Notes: generated by a model not told the origin, from the sequence alone. Shown: positions 39,717 to 48,967, numbered from the stretch's first letter. The stretch is 64,000 bases of DNA from Roseobacter sp. GAI101 (GCF_000156335.1 NZ_DS999213.1:297663-361662), one strand, 5' to 3'. Numbers and translations: made by a program.

Positions 39717-40535
39717 ATGCTGCAACTAGACAAGATCACAAAGACATTCGGCGCGAACACGGCCGTTCACGCGGCAAGCTTTACCGTCGACAAGCCGATG
39801 ATGATCGGCGTTATCGGCCGGTCCGGCGCGGGCAAATCAACACTTTTGCGGATGCTGAACCGGCTGACCGATGCATCGTCTGGGGCGATCACCTTTGACG
39901 GGCTGGATATCACCGCGCTGCGCGGGCGCGCCAAGCGCAATTGGCAATCGCAATGCGCGATGATCTTCCAACAGTTCAATCTGGTGCCGCGCATGGATGT
40001 CGTGTCCAACGTGCTGCACGGCACGCTGAACCGCCGGTCCACGCTGTCGACGATGTTTAACCTGTATCCTGACGGCGACATCCACCGCGCGATCGACATT
40101 CTGGAACGCCTGGGGATCGCCGAACACGCGCCAAAACGCGCCGAGGCACTGTCGGGCGGCCAGCAACAGCGCGTCGCCATCGCCCGCGCCTTGATGCAGG
40201 ACCCGCGGATCATTCTGGCGGATGAACCGATCGCGTCGCTTGATCCGATGAATGCACAGGTCGTGATGCAATCCCTGCGTGACATCCACGAACAGGACGG
40301 CCGCATGGTGATCGCCAACCTGCATACGCTAGATACCGCGCGCCGCTATTGCGACCGGGTGATCGGGATGCGCGATGGCCGGATCGTGTTCGACGGTACC
40401 CCAGAGCAACTGACCACCGGCACCGCCCGCGACATCTATGGCGCGGATGCCAGTTTTTCCGAAGCCACGACCTCGACCCAGATCGAAACGAACGAAGCGG
40501 CCAGAAAGATACTGGCCGATATCGCCGCGCTGTAG
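39717..40535 (+). CDS. phnC: Phosphonate ABC transporter ATP-binding protein
   Basis: The 272-residue ATPase energises phosphonate uptake. Walker A is [17 protein letters not shown], the signature [15 protein letters not shown], and Walker [34 protein letters not shown] and the [13 protein letters not shown] stretch are typical of PhnC. It is the first gene of phnC-phnD-phnE-phnE, in front of the C-P lyase genes. Confidence 0.95.
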   Translation: MLQLDKITKTFGANTAVHAASFTVDKPMMIGVIGRSGAGKSTLLRMLNRLTDASSGAITFDGLDITALRGRAKRNWQSQCAMIFQQFNLVPRMDVVSNVLHGTLNRRSTLSTMFNLYPDGDIHRAIDILERLGIAEHAPKRAEALSGGQQQRVAIARALMQDPRIILADEPIASLDPMNAQVVMQSLRDIHEQDGRMVIANLHTLDTARRYCDRVIGMRDGRIVFDGTPEQLTTGTARDIYGADASFSEATTSTQIETNEAARKILADIAAL

Positions 40536-40595
40536 CGCCTGCCTTTACCCCAAAGCCCCCGAACGGGGCAGTTTCCAATCAAAGAGAGATCACAG

Positions 40596-41504
40596 ATGAA
40601 AAAGATCATCGCACTTGCACTCATGACCACTTCTATGTCCGGCGCAGCCTTTGCCGACGCCCATGCGATCAGTGAATTCCGCATCGGCATCCTGGGCGGC
40701 GAAAACGCCCAGGACCGCATGAACAGCAACGAATGCCTGCGCAGCGCCGTTGAAGACGCGCTTGGGGTGCCGACCAAACTTTTCGCACCGGCGGATTACA
40801 ACGGCGTTATCCAGGGCTTGCTGGGGGGCACGATCGACCTGTCGCTGATGGGGCCTTCGTCCTACGCCGCCGTCCATATCGCTGACAAGGACGCCGTATC
40901 GCCGATCCTCGTCAAGGTAAACTCTGACGGGTCCACCGGATACTATTCCATCGGCTTCGCCCGCGCCGATAGCGGGATCACCTCGCTCGAAAGCTTGCAG
41001 GGAAAGGTCTTCGGGTTTGGCGATCCGAACTCCACATCCGGGTATCTGATCCCTTCCATCGAAATCCCGCAGCAAACGGGCGCATCCATGGAAAACGGTG
41101 ATTACTTCGGCGAGGTGAAATTTACCGGCGGACACGAGCAGACCATCGTCGCGGTCAACAACGGTGACGTTGATGCAGGGGTCACATGGTCCGATGGCAT
41201 GGGCAATTGGGAAGACGGCTACAACTTTGGCGCATTGCGCAAGGCGGTTGATGCGGGTCTGGTCGACATGAACGATCTGGTCGAAATCTGGCGGTCAAAA
41301 CTGATCCCGGGGGAACCTGTCGTTCTGCGCAACGCGCTGCCCGACGACGTCCGCGCCACTGTGACGGGCATTATCGACACCATGGGTGAAACCGATCCGG
41401 CATGTGCGGCCGCCATCGCAGGGGGTGAAGTGTCGGGCTTTGATCCGATCGACCACGAGGCCTACACCTCTATCGTGGCTGCCCGTCTGGCAAAATCCAA
41501 CTAA
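40596..41504 (+). CDS. phnD: Phosphonate ABC transporter substrate-binding protein
   Basis: This 302-residue periplasmic protein binds alkylphosphonates. A signal peptide covers about residues 1-21 (ending GAAFADA). The family pattern is seen in IGILGGENAQDRM, GTIDLSLMGPSSYAAVH, FGFGDPNSTSGYL and DVDAGVTWSDG. It lies 60 bases after phnC and is followed by a stable hairpin before phnE. Confidence 0.95.
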   Translation: MKKIIALALMTTSMSGAAFADAHAISEFRIGILGGENAQDRMNSNECLRSAVEDALGVPTKLFAPADYNGVIQGLLGGTIDLSLMGPSSYAAVHIADKDAVSPILVKVNSDGSTGYYSIGFARADSGITSLESLQGKVFGFGDPNSTSGYLIPSIEIPQQTGASMENGDYFGEVKFTGGHEQTIVAVNNGDVDAGVTWSDGMGNWEDGYNFGALRKAVDAGLVDMNDLVEIWRSKLIPGEPVVLRNALPDDVRATVTGIIDTMGETDPACAAAIAGGEVSGFDPIDHEAYTSIVAARLAKSN

Positions 41505-41528
41505 GCAAAACGATCTGACGATCATCTG

Positions 41529-41553
41529 CTGGTCCCGGAGCTTCCGGGGCCAG
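41529..41553 (+). terminator. Hairpin between phnD and phnE
   Basis: CTGGTCCCGGA-GCT-TCCGGGGCCAG forms 11 pairs (one G-U) with a 3-base loop, followed by TCCTTT. Like the hairpin after the peptide-binding gene, it probably favours binding-protein expression within the operon. Confidence 0.6.
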
Positions 41554-41576
41554 TCCTTTAGGTTTTGGGGCAAAAC

Positions 41577-42461
41577 ATGGTAGAAAAAGCAGGGACGCGC
41601 GCAGATGCGGCCCATCCGGGCGCGGCATATCTTGCACAGGTCAAAGCCAAACGTCTGATGAACTTCATCATGCTGGTGGTGTTTCTGGCGCTACTCGGTG
41701 CGGGTTTCCACACTGCCGACAGCCGCAATGCAGGCGGGTTCTGGGACGGGATCGGCAATGTCTGGGACTTTCCGTCGGCCATGTTCGGCGAGGCAATCGC
41801 GCGGGCCGCAATGATGCCCGGCTATCTGGTGAAATATCTGCCGTCCCTGATTGAAACCATCAACATCGCTGCCGCCTCTACGCTGCTGGGGGCCGTTCTG
41901 GGGCTGGTCCTGTCGCTGCTTGTGACGCGGGGCCTTGCGCCGGTGCCGCTGCTGGTGGGGCCCTTGCGCCGGGTGCTTGATATCCTGCGCGCCGTGCCCG
42001 AGATTGTCATCGCCCTTGTGCTGATCTTCATGCTGGGCGGCGGTCCGGTCCCTGCGATGATCGCGATCGCGCTGCACACGGTCGGGGCCCTGGGCAAGCT
42101 TTTCTCGGAGGTCAACGAAAACGCCTCGCTCAAACCGGTCGAGGGGCTTGCCTCGGTCGGGGCGACATGGACGCAACGGATGTGGCTGGGGGTGATCCCG
42201 CAGGTGGCACCGAACTATCTCAGCTATGCGCTGTTGCGGTTCGAAATCAACATTCGCGCTTCTGCGATCCTCGGCTTTGTCGGGGCGGGGGGCATCGGCT
42301 ACGACCTGCGCAACACGATGAGCTGGGGCGTCGGCAAATACGACGAGGCCGCGGCGATCTTCATCCTGCTGTTTCTCACCATCGTGCTGGTCGACCAATT
42401 GTCGAGCATCCTGCGCAACCACCTGACCAACGGCATGTCCAGTGCAGAGGTAAAGCTATGA
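41577..42461 (+). CDS. phnE: Phosphonate ABC transporter permease PhnE (first copy)
   Basis: A 294-residue inner-membrane permease with about six helices. The PhnE core is visible in LIETINIAAASTLLGAVLGL, RVLDILRAVPEIVIALVLIF, FSEVNENASLKPVEGLASVG (coupling loop) and ASAILGFVGAGGIGYDL. I use the ATG of MVEKAGTRA (GGGG upstream) rather than the TTG four codons earlier. It overlaps the second permease gene by four bases; the two presumably form a heterodimer. Confidence 0.94.
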   Translation: MVEKAGTRADAAHPGAAYLAQVKAKRLMNFIMLVVFLALLGAGFHTADSRNAGGFWDGIGNVWDFPSAMFGEAIARAAMMPGYLVKYLPSLIETINIAAASTLLGAVLGLVLSLLVTRGLAPVPLLVGPLRRVLDILRAVPEIVIALVLIFMLGGGPVPAMIAIALHTVGALGKLFSEVNENASLKPVEGLASVGATWTQRMWLGVIPQVAPNYLSYALLRFEINIRASAILGFVGAGGIGYDLRNTMSWGVGKYDEAAAIFILLFLTIVLVDQLSSILRNHLTNGMSSAEVKL

Positions 42462-43756
42462 ACACCGCAACCCTTCAGGCCCGGACCATCACGCAGTTCA
42501 GCCGCAAGAAGATCACCACGATGGCGGTGCCCGTGATCCTGCTTGCCTATTTCACCTATATCTTCGTGTCCTTTGACATGGCGGGGCTGGGGGACAGGAT
42601 CAACCTGGACAATGCCCGCACGCTGTTGTCGGACACCTATAGCTACAAGACACATGTCGCGCAGGACAACCGCGATGGCACCATCGCCCTGTCCATCGAG
42701 GGCGAGCGCAAGGCCCAGTACCCCGACGGAATGACGCCGGACTGGGTGACCCTGGGGGCTGTCCCCACGGTTGATCTGGGGCAGGGCCACGTGATTACAT
42801 TGGGGCCGCAGGTAACCTATGAAATTCCCGGCTACGGGCGCGTGACGGCCCGGCCGGATGGCACGGGGGTCAATGCGGTCTTTCCTGACGGTGACCTGCC
42901 TGATTTCATCAATGCGTCCAAGAACCGCGTCATGATCGCCACCGATGCCGGTCGTCTGACCATCACGCGGTCCCGCGCGGAAGTGTTCAAATACGACTAC
43001 GGTTGGGAGCTGTTCTTTTTCACGCTCGACAGTCCCTATTACGGGCTGGGCGCGGGCCAGCTTTTGTCCCGTGCCGTGACCGGAGAGGTCGGCGCAATCG
43101 TCAGCGGTTTCTGGAACAATACGATGTGGCGGCACGGAGATGTGCTTTGGGCGCTGTTCGAAACCTTGCTGATGGCGTTCCTGGGGACCTTTGGTGCCGC
43201 GATCATCGCCCTGCCGCTGGCCTTTCTGGCCGCACGCAACTTTACCCCGCTGGGCATCCTGCGCTTTGCGGCGCGGCGCGTCTTTGACTTCTTGCGCGGG
43301 GTGGACGGTTTGATCTGGACCATCGTGCTCAGCCGCGCCTTTGGACCCGGCCCGTTGACCGGCGCATTGGCAATCCTGCTGACCGATACGGGGTCATTCG
43401 GCAAGATGTTCTCGGAGGCGTTGGAAAACGTCGATGCACGGCAGATCGAAGGCGTTGCGTCGACCGGGGCGACGCCATTGCAGCGCTACCGCTTTGGCGT
43501 CATTCCGCAGCTGACACCCGTGCTGCTAAGCCAGATCCTGTATTATTTCGAATCCAACACGCGATCCGCGACGATCATCGGTGCAATCACCGGCGGGGGC
43601 ATCGGGTTGCTGCTGACCCAGGCCATCGCAACCCAGAAAGACTGGGAAGAGGTCACTTATTACATCGTTCTCATCATCTTGCTGGTCATGTCCATGGATA
43701 CGTTGTCCGGCTGGGTGCGGCGCAAGCTGATCAAAGGCGACGAGGGCGGTCACTGA
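42458..43756 (+). CDS. phnE: Phosphonate ABC transporter permease PhnE (second copy, with periplasmic insert)
   Basis: At 432 residues it is clearly longer than usual PhnE (~260-290). A first helix (about 20-38, TMAVPVILLAYFTYIFVSF) is followed by some 150 soluble residues (VTLGAVPTVDLGQGHVITLG and onward). The normal permease core comes next, with RRVFDFLRGVDGLIWTIVLS, FSEALENVDARQIEGVASTG and SATIIGAITGGGIGLLL. The soluble part should lie in the periplasm, where it could contact PhnD. The start is the ATG overlapping the first phnE stop; upstream open frame is shadow. Confidence 0.93.
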   Translation: MNTATLQARTITQFSRKKITTMAVPVILLAYFTYIFVSFDMAGLGDRINLDNARTLLSDTYSYKTHVAQDNRDGTIALSIEGERKAQYPDGMTPDWVTLGAVPTVDLGQGHVITLGPQVTYEIPGYGRVTARPDGTGVNAVFPDGDLPDFINASKNRVMIATDAGRLTITRSRAEVFKYDYGWELFFFTLDSPYYGLGAGQLLSRAVTGEVGAIVSGFWNNTMWRHGDVLWALFETLLMAFLGTFGAAIIALPLAFLAARNFTPLGILRFAARRVFDFLRGVDGLIWTIVLSRAFGPGPLTGALAILLTDTGSFGKMFSEALENVDARQIEGVASTGATPLQRYRFGVIPQLTPVLLSQILYYFESNTRSATIIGAITGGGIGLLLTQAIATQKDWEEVTYYIVLIILLVMSMDTLSGWVRRKLIKGDEGGH

Positions 43757-44370
43757 TGGCTCGCCTTAAGGCCGACGCGCCGTTCATTCACCCCGATTGC
43801 GAGGTTACAGATGTCAGTTTTGGCCGATACGTCGAACTGGGGCGCGGAAGCCGTCTGGCCCATAGCCACATGGGCGACTATTCCTATTGCGACCGCTTCG
43901 CCGACATTGCCAACGCCACCGTGGGCAAGTTCTCAAACATCGCGGCCTATGTCCGGATCGGTGCCACGGATCACCCGATGGAAAAGGCCAGCCTGCATCA
44001 CTTTCACTATCGGTCGGCCGACTACTTTGACGATGCGGCTGACGATGACGCTTGGTTTGATCACAGACGGACGCGGCGCACGGTGATCGGCCATGATACA
44101 TGGCTGGGACATGGCGCGCAGGTGCGCCCGGACGTGACCATCGGTCATGGTGCTGTCGTCGCGGGCGGTGCCATTGTGACCAAGGATGTGGCCCCCTACA
44201 CGATCGTTGCCGGAATCCCTGCCGTCCCGCTGCGCGCGCGGTACGCCCCTGGTATCGCGGACAGGATCAGCGCCATCGCTTGGTGGGACTGGCCGCATGA
44301 CCGGCTGCGTGCCGCGTTGGATGATTTTCGCACCCTCAGCGCCGAAGTGTTCCTTGAGAAATACGAATGA
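43756..44370 (+). CDS. Hexapeptide-repeat transferase of phosphonate metabolism
   Basis: A 204-residue left-handed beta-helix protein with isoleucine-rich hexapeptide repeats (GHDTWLGHGAQVRPDVTIGH, GAVVAGGAIVTKDVAPYTIV) and a closing AGIPAVPLRARY. It fits the acyltransferase-like family often found in phn clusters (TIGR03308). Its role is not settled: it may acetylate an aminoalkylphosphonate or a ribose-phosphonate intermediate. It overlaps phnE by one base (TGATG) and is the last gene of the transport operon. Confidence 0.85.
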   Translation: MARLKADAPFIHPDCEVTDVSFGRYVELGRGSRLAHSHMGDYSYCDRFADIANATVGKFSNIAAYVRIGATDHPMEKASLHHFHYRSADYFDDAADDDAWFDHRRTRRTVIGHDTWLGHGAQVRPDVTIGHGAVVAGGAIVTKDVAPYTIVAGIPAVPLRARYAPGIADRISAIAWWDWPHDRLRAALDDFRTLSAEVFLEKYE

Positions 44371-44419
44371 CGGCTCAGCGTTAGGGGCCCGCAGGTCAGG
44401 CAGCGATGGCGATCACGCT

Positions 44420-45133
44420 TTAGGCGTCCGCAAGCGTCAACGTGACTTTGTCCCCCGCAAACCAGGTGCGCCCGACCTCGACCGGATGGCCATCAGGGTC
44501 GACATTGACGCTGATCGTCCGCAAGACAGGCGCGTGTTCCGAGATCTGAAGGTGCAGGGCCTGGATCGCGGTCGCCAGCTTGGCGTTCACCCGCGTGGAG
44601 GCGCGTGTGTAGTCCGCGACACCGAAATGACGCAGCGCCGCCGTGACCGACGGGTCACTGCCAAGCCGGGTCAGCAGGGTCGGGAACCGCGTGGCGGGAA
44701 AGACGCTGCGAAACAGGGCGATCGGCCGGCCTTCCGACAGGGACAGCCCCTCGTAGACATGAACCTGCGCGCCCTGTTCGAGGTTCAGTGCTTCCGCCTC
44801 TGAGGCATGTGCCAGCCGGGTTTCCAGCAGCAGGACTTTCTTGGCAGGGGTCCGGCCTGCGGCACGCAGGTTCTGGTGAAAGCGCACGCGTCGGCCAATC
44901 GGATAATCGGTCGGTGTCATGGTGACGAAAACGCCTGCACCGCGTCTGGCATGCACCAGCCCATCCTGCGCCAGATGGGCCAGCGCATTGCGGACCGTGT
45001 GCCTGTTCACGCCAAACCGTGCCGCCAGAACCGCTTCGGTCGGCAACTTGTCACCGGGCCCGTAAAGGCCCTCAGCGATGTCGCTTTGCAGGGATGTGGC
45101 AATGGCTTTCCAGATCGGGGTGCGGGGGGTCAT
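44420..45133 (-). CDS. phnF: Phosphonate utilisation regulator PhnF (GntR/HutC family)
   Basis: A 237-residue regulator with an N-terminal GntR winged helix (about 8-72, DIAEGLYGPGDKLPTEAVLA, RFGVNRHTVRNALAHL) and a C-terminal UTRA ligand domain. The latter shows GRRVRFHQNLRAAGRTPAKK and the YEGLSLSEGRPIALFRSVFP region. It lies divergent from phnG and convergent with the transport operon. A HutC-type operator stands in the 93-base gap, so it most likely represses phnG onward. Confidence 0.93.
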   Translation of the reverse strand: MTPRTPIWKAIATSLQSDIAEGLYGPGDKLPTEAVLAARFGVNRHTVRNALAHLAQDGLVHARRGAGVFVTMTPTDYPIGRRVRFHQNLRAAGRTPAKKVLLLETRLAHASEAEALNLEQGAQVHVYEGLSLSEGRPIALFRSVFPATRFPTLLTRLGSDPSVTAALRHFGVADYTRASTRVNAKLATAIQALHLQISEHAPVLRTISVNVDPDGHPVEVGRTWFAGDKVTLTLADA

Positions 45134-45160
45134 GTCATGAAAACTTCACACTTGGGGGGA

Positions 45161-45189
45161 TTGGCAGAGGGCATGCTACCTTCTATGAT
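45161..45189 (+). promoter_or_regulatory. Promoter of phnG operon
   Basis: TTGGCA (45161-45166) and TATGAT (45184-45189) are separated by 17 bases, a good sigma-70 promoter. It lies in the phnF-phnG gap, pointing to phnG; transcription would start near 45196. Confidence 0.65.
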
Positions 45190-45198
45190 TTGTCTAGT

Positions 45199-45208
45199 TG
45201 TATATACA
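45199..45208. promoter_or_regulatory. PhnF operator candidate
   Basis: TGTATATACA is a perfect palindrome containing GTATATAC, which fits the GT-N-TA-N-AC pattern of HutC-subfamily GntR operators. It lies 10 bases after the -10 of the phnG promoter, overlapping or just behind the start of transcription, as expected for repression. Confidence 0.65.
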
Positions 45209-45226
45209 TCTTTGAAAGGTGTCTAG

Positions 45227-45682
45227 ATGAATGTAATGAGCGATCCGAATGCCGCCCGCAAAGGCTGGCTGGGTCTGTTGGCAAAGTCCCCCGCGACCGA
45301 CGTCGCGCGGTTGTGGACGGGGTTGGACATCGCGCCCGCGCATACGGTTCTGCGCGCGCCCGAAATCGGTGGCGTCATGGTGCGCGGCAAGGCCGGTGCC
45401 GTCGGTGCCGCCTTCAATCTGGGTGAGATGACCGTGACCCGCGCGTCGGTAAAGCTGTCGGACGGGACGGTCGGGCACGGGTATGTGCAGGGCAGGGGCA
45501 AGGACCACGCGCTGCAGGCGGCCCTTGTGGATGCGCTTATGCAGACCGATGCCGCAGGGGCCGTCGAGACGCGGCTTTTGACCCCGCTGCGCACGGCGAT
45601 GATGCAGGCCAAGGCCGATCGCGCCGCCAAAGCCGCAGCCACCAAGGTTGATTTCTTTACGATGGTCCGGGGAGAAGACTGA
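45227..45682 (+). CDS. phnG: C-P lyase subunit PhnG
   Basis: The 151-residue subunit of the PhnGHIJ core complex that attaches phosphonate to ribose and then breaks the C-P bond. The family start (GWLGLLAKSPATDVARLW), the RGKAGAVGAAFNLGEMTVTR segment and HGYVQGRGKDHALQAALVDA are typical. AAAGG stands before the ATG; an ATG three codons later is a possible alternative. It overlaps phnH by one base. Confidence 0.95.
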   Translation: MNVMSDPNAARKGWLGLLAKSPATDVARLWTGLDIAPAHTVLRAPEIGGVMVRGKAGAVGAAFNLGEMTVTRASVKLSDGTVGHGYVQGRGKDHALQAALVDALMQTDAAGAVETRLLTPLRTAMMQAKADRAAKAAATKVDFFTMVRGED

Positions 45683-46242
45683 TGCAGACCCATATTCTGG
45701 AAGGCGGTTTTGCCGATCACCCGCAGGAGGCCAGCCGGTCGTTTCGCGCGGTCATGACGGCGATGGCGCGGCCCGGTACGATCCATGCGGTCGCAGGTGC
45801 ACAGCCGCCCGCGCCCCTGTCGCCTGCGGCGGGGACGGTCCTGCTGACCTTGTGTGATCCGGAAACGCCGGTCTTTCTGGCTGCGGGCCTTGACCAGCCG
45901 CAGGTGCGCGACTGGATTACCTTTCACACCGGCGCACCATTTGGGGCGGCACAGGATGCGATGTTCGCCGTCGGCGCATGGGACCAGTTGCCGTTGGCCG
46001 AATTCCCGCAGGGGACCGCGGAATATCCCGATCGTTCCGCCACGCTGATCGTCGAGCTGCCAACCCTGTCCAACAGCGGTGCGACGCTGCAAGGGCCGGG
46101 GATCAAGGACCGGACACAGGTGTCGCTGCCCGAAACCCGGGCGTTTCAGGACAATGCGCGGCTCTTTCCGTTGGGGCTGGATTTCATTTTCACCAGTGGG
46201 GACTGCCTTGCGGCAGTGCCACGCACGACAAGGGTCAGCTGA
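45682..46242 (+). CDS. phnH: C-P lyase subunit PhnH
   Basis: The 186-residue PLP-transferase-like structural subunit of the C-P lyase core. The conserved N-terminus FADHPQEASRSFRAVMTAMA, RPGTIHAV, and the closing FPLGLDFIFTSGDCLAAVPR are characteristic. It has no catalytic lysine of its own, as usual. It is tied to phnG and phnI by one-base TGATG overlaps. Confidence 0.95.
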   Translation: MQTHILEGGFADHPQEASRSFRAVMTAMARPGTIHAVAGAQPPAPLSPAAGTVLLTLCDPETPVFLAAGLDQPQVRDWITFHTGAPFGAAQDAMFAVGAWDQLPLAEFPQGTAEYPDRSATLIVELPTLSNSGATLQGPGIKDRTQVSLPETRAFQDNARLFPLGLDFIFTSGDCLAAVPRTTRVS

Positions 46243-47330
46243 TGTATGTTGCAGTAAAGGGCGGCGAACGGGCGATTGACAACGCGCATGCCTGGCTGGC
46301 CGAGGAACGCCGGGGCGACCGTTCGGTGGCCGAACTTGGCGTGGCGCAAATCCGCGAACAATTGGCGCTGGCGGTCAACCGCGTGATGGCGGAGGGGTCG
46401 CTTTATGATCCCGACCTTGCGGCGCTCGCCATCAAGCAGGCACGCGGCGATCTGATCGAGGCGATCTTTCTGATCCGTGCCTATCGGACGACCTTGCCAC
46501 GGTTCGGCGGGTCCATCCCGATTGAAACCGAAGACATGACCTGTGACCGGCGTGTCTCTGCGACATTCAAGGATGCGCCGGGCGGGCAGGTTCTGGGGCC
46601 GACGTTCGACTACACGCACCGCTTGCTGGATTTCAAGCTGGCGGCGGAGGGGGACGTGGGACCGGCCCCCGTTGGGGATACGGCCACGGTGCCGACGCCG
46701 CACATCATGTCCTTTCTGGACCGCGAGGGGTTGATCCAGTCAGAACCCGCAAGCGATGAGACACCCGCCGATCTGACACGCGCGCCGTTGGAGTTGCCCG
46801 CGGGCCGCGCCTTGCGGTTGCAATCCCTGACCCGTGCGGATGAAGGATTTATCCTCGGGATGGCCTATTCCACCCAGCGTGGCTATGCGCGCAACCACGC
46901 CTTCGTGGCCGAGCTGCGGATCGGGGCGGTGGCGGTTGAGATGGACATTCCCGAACTGGGCTTTGCCATCGAGATCGGGGAAATCACCGTCACCGAATGC
47001 GAAACCGTCAACCAGTTCACGGGCTCGCGAACCGAACCTGCGCAGTTCACGCGCGGCTATGGTCTGGTGTTCGGCATGACAGAGCGCAAGGCGATCTCGA
47101 TGGCTTTGGTGGACCGTGCCTTGCGCTGGAAAGAGCTGGGCGAGGATGATCTGGGCGCACCTGCCCAGGACGAAGAGTTCGTTTTATATCATAGTGATAA
47201 CATCCAGGCGACCGGGTTTCTGGAGCATATCAAGTTGCCCCATTATGTCGATTTTCAATCGGAGCTGGAATTGATCCGCAAGCTGCGTCGCGAGGCGCAT
47301 GCCAACATCGCGCAGGAGGCCGCAGAATGA
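46242..47330 (+). CDS. phnI: C-P lyase subunit PhnI
   Basis: PhnI, aided by PhnGHL, displaces adenine from ATP with phosphonate to give ribose 1-phosphonate 5-triphosphate. The 362 residues start MYVAVKGGERAIDNAHAWLA, the standard PhnI beginning; the longer open frame from 45978 is shadow of phnH. Further motifs are GGSIPIETEDM, and LGFAIEIGEITVTECETVNQ. It overlaps phnJ by four bases. Confidence 0.96.
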   Translation: MYVAVKGGERAIDNAHAWLAEERRGDRSVAELGVAQIREQLALAVNRVMAEGSLYDPDLAALAIKQARGDLIEAIFLIRAYRTTLPRFGGSIPIETEDMTCDRRVSATFKDAPGGQVLGPTFDYTHRLLDFKLAAEGDVGPAPVGDTATVPTPHIMSFLDREGLIQSEPASDETPADLTRAPLELPAGRALRLQSLTRADEGFILGMAYSTQRGYARNHAFVAELRIGAVAVEMDIPELGFAIEIGEITVTECETVNQFTGSRTEPAQFTRGYGLVFGMTERKAISMALVDRALRWKELGEDDLGAPAQDEEFVLYHSDNIQATGFLEHIKLPHYVDFQSELELIRKLRREAHANIAQEAAE

Positions 47331-48196
47331 GCGACTATAACTTTGCCTATCTGGACGAGCAGACCAAGCGGATGATCCGCCGTGCCATTCTCAAGGGGCT
47401 TGCGATCCCCGGCTATCAGGTGCCGTTTGCGTCCCGTGAAATGCCGATGCCCTACGGGTGGGGCACAGGCGGGGTGCAGGTGTCAGCGGCTGTGCTGACC
47501 CCTGAAGACACCTTCAAGGTGATCGACCAGGGGGCTGATGATACGACCAATGCGGTGTCGATCCGACGGTTCTTTCAAAAGACCGCAGGCGTTGCCGTGA
47601 CCGAAGCCACGGCAGAGGCCAGCGTTATCCAGACCCGCCACCGCATCCCCGAACAGGAACTGCGCAGCGACCAGATTCTGGTGTATCAGGTGCCGATCCC
47701 CGAACCGTTACGCTTTCTGGAACCCTCGGAGGTCGAGACCCGCAAGATGCACAGCCTCGAGGACTATGGCCTGATGCATGTAAAGCTGTACGAAGACATC
47801 AGCCAGCATGGCGATATCGCCACAGCCTATGCCTATCCGGTAAAGGTCGAGGGCCGGTATGTCATGGACCCGTCACCGATCCCGAAATTCGACAACCCAA
47901 AGCTCGAGATGGCTGGCATCCAGCTGTTCGGGGCAGGGCGCGAACAGCGCATCTATGCGATCCCGCCTTATACGCAAGTGGTAAGTCTCGACTTTGACGA
48001 TTACCCGTTCCAGCCGACAAAGGCCGATCATGCGTGCGATCTGTGCGGTGCGACCGACAGTTATCTGGACGAACTGATCATGGATGACGCAGGTGGGCGG
48101 ATGTTCATGTGCTCTGACACGGATTATTGCGGCACCCGCCGCACCCAGGGCCACACCGGCGCGCAAGGCGTGCCCTATTCGGAGGACGCGGCATGA
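47327..48196 (+). CDS. phnJ: Alpha-D-ribose 1-methylphosphonate 5-phosphate C-P lyase PhnJ
   Basis: This radical SAM enzyme breaks the carbon-phosphorus bond and releases methane or another alkane. The 289 residues include the four cysteines for the Fe-S cluster and catalysis: CDLC in HACDLCGATDSYLDEL, then MFMCSDTDYC. The N-terminal YNFAYLDEQTKRMIRRAILK and MPYGWGTGGVQVSAA are diagnostic. It overlaps phnI and phnK by four bases. All catalytic residues seem intact, so the pathway should work. Confidence 0.97.
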   Translation: MSDYNFAYLDEQTKRMIRRAILKGLAIPGYQVPFASREMPMPYGWGTGGVQVSAAVLTPEDTFKVIDQGADDTTNAVSIRRFFQKTAGVAVTEATAEASVIQTRHRIPEQELRSDQILVYQVPIPEPLRFLEPSEVETRKMHSLEDYGLMHVKLYEDISQHGDIATAYAYPVKVEGRYVMDPSPIPKFDNPKLEMAGIQLFGAGREQRIYAIPPYTQVVSLDFDDYPFQPTKADHACDLCGATDSYLDELIMDDAGGRMFMCSDTDYCGTRRTQGHTGAQGVPYSEDAA

Positions 48197-48963
48197 CCCC
48201 GCTGTTGCAAGTCGAGGCGCTTGGGAAATTCTACGGATCACGGATTGGCTGCACCGATGTGTCGTTCGACCTTTATCCCGGTGAGGTCATGGGGATCGTG
48301 GGCGAAAGCGGATCGGGCAAGTCGACCTTGCTGAACTGCCTCGCAGGCCATCTGGTGCCGGATCGGGGGGCGGTCCGGTTTGACACCCGCGTTGACGGGT
48401 TGCGCGACACGATCACCATGTCGGAAGCCGAACGCCGGATGCTGGGACGTACGGACTGGGCCTTTGTGCACCAGCACGCCCGCGACGGTCTGCGGATGAA
48501 CGTCAGTGCAGGTGGGAATGTCGGAGAGCGTCTTATGGCCGTGAATGCGCGTCACTACGGGGACATCCGCGCGGCTGCGATCGACTGGCTTGGCCGGGTC
48601 GAGATAACGCAAGACCGGATTGATGACCGCCCCACCGCCTTTTCGGGCGGAATGCAGCAGCGTTTGCAGATCGCACGCAATCTGGTGACGGGTCCGCGGC
48701 TGGTGTTCATGGATGAACCGACGGGGGGGCTTGATGTGTCGGTGCAGGCGCGGCTGCTGGATCTTTTGCGCGGACTTGTGCGCGAAATGAACCTGAGCGC
48801 CATTATCGTGACCCATGATCTGGCAGTTGTGCGCCTGCTGGCCGACAGGCTGATGGTGATGAAGGACGGGCATGTGATCGAAACGGGGCTTACCGATCAG
48901 GTGCTGGACGATCCGCAGCATGGCTATACCCAACTTCTCGTTTCCTCAGTCTTGCAGGTGTGA
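48193..48963 (+). CDS. phnK: C-P lyase ATP-binding protein PhnK
   Basis: This ABC-type ATPase docks on the C-P lyase core but does not transport. The 256 residues have Walker [35 protein letters not shown], and [35 protein letters not shown] and the [20 protein letters not shown] segment are typical of PhnK. It starts in the phnJ stop (ATGA). Confidence 0.95.
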   Translation: MTPLLQVEALGKFYGSRIGCTDVSFDLYPGEVMGIVGESGSGKSTLLNCLAGHLVPDRGAVRFDTRVDGLRDTITMSEAERRMLGRTDWAFVHQHARDGLRMNVSAGGNVGERLMAVNARHYGDIRAAAIDWLGRVEITQDRIDDRPTAFSGGMQQRLQIARNLVTGPRLVFMDEPTGGLDVSVQARLLDLLRGLVREMNLSAIIVTHDLAVVRLLADRLMVMKDGHVIETGLTDQVLDDPQHGYTQLLVSSVLQV

Positions 48964-48967
48964 CGCC

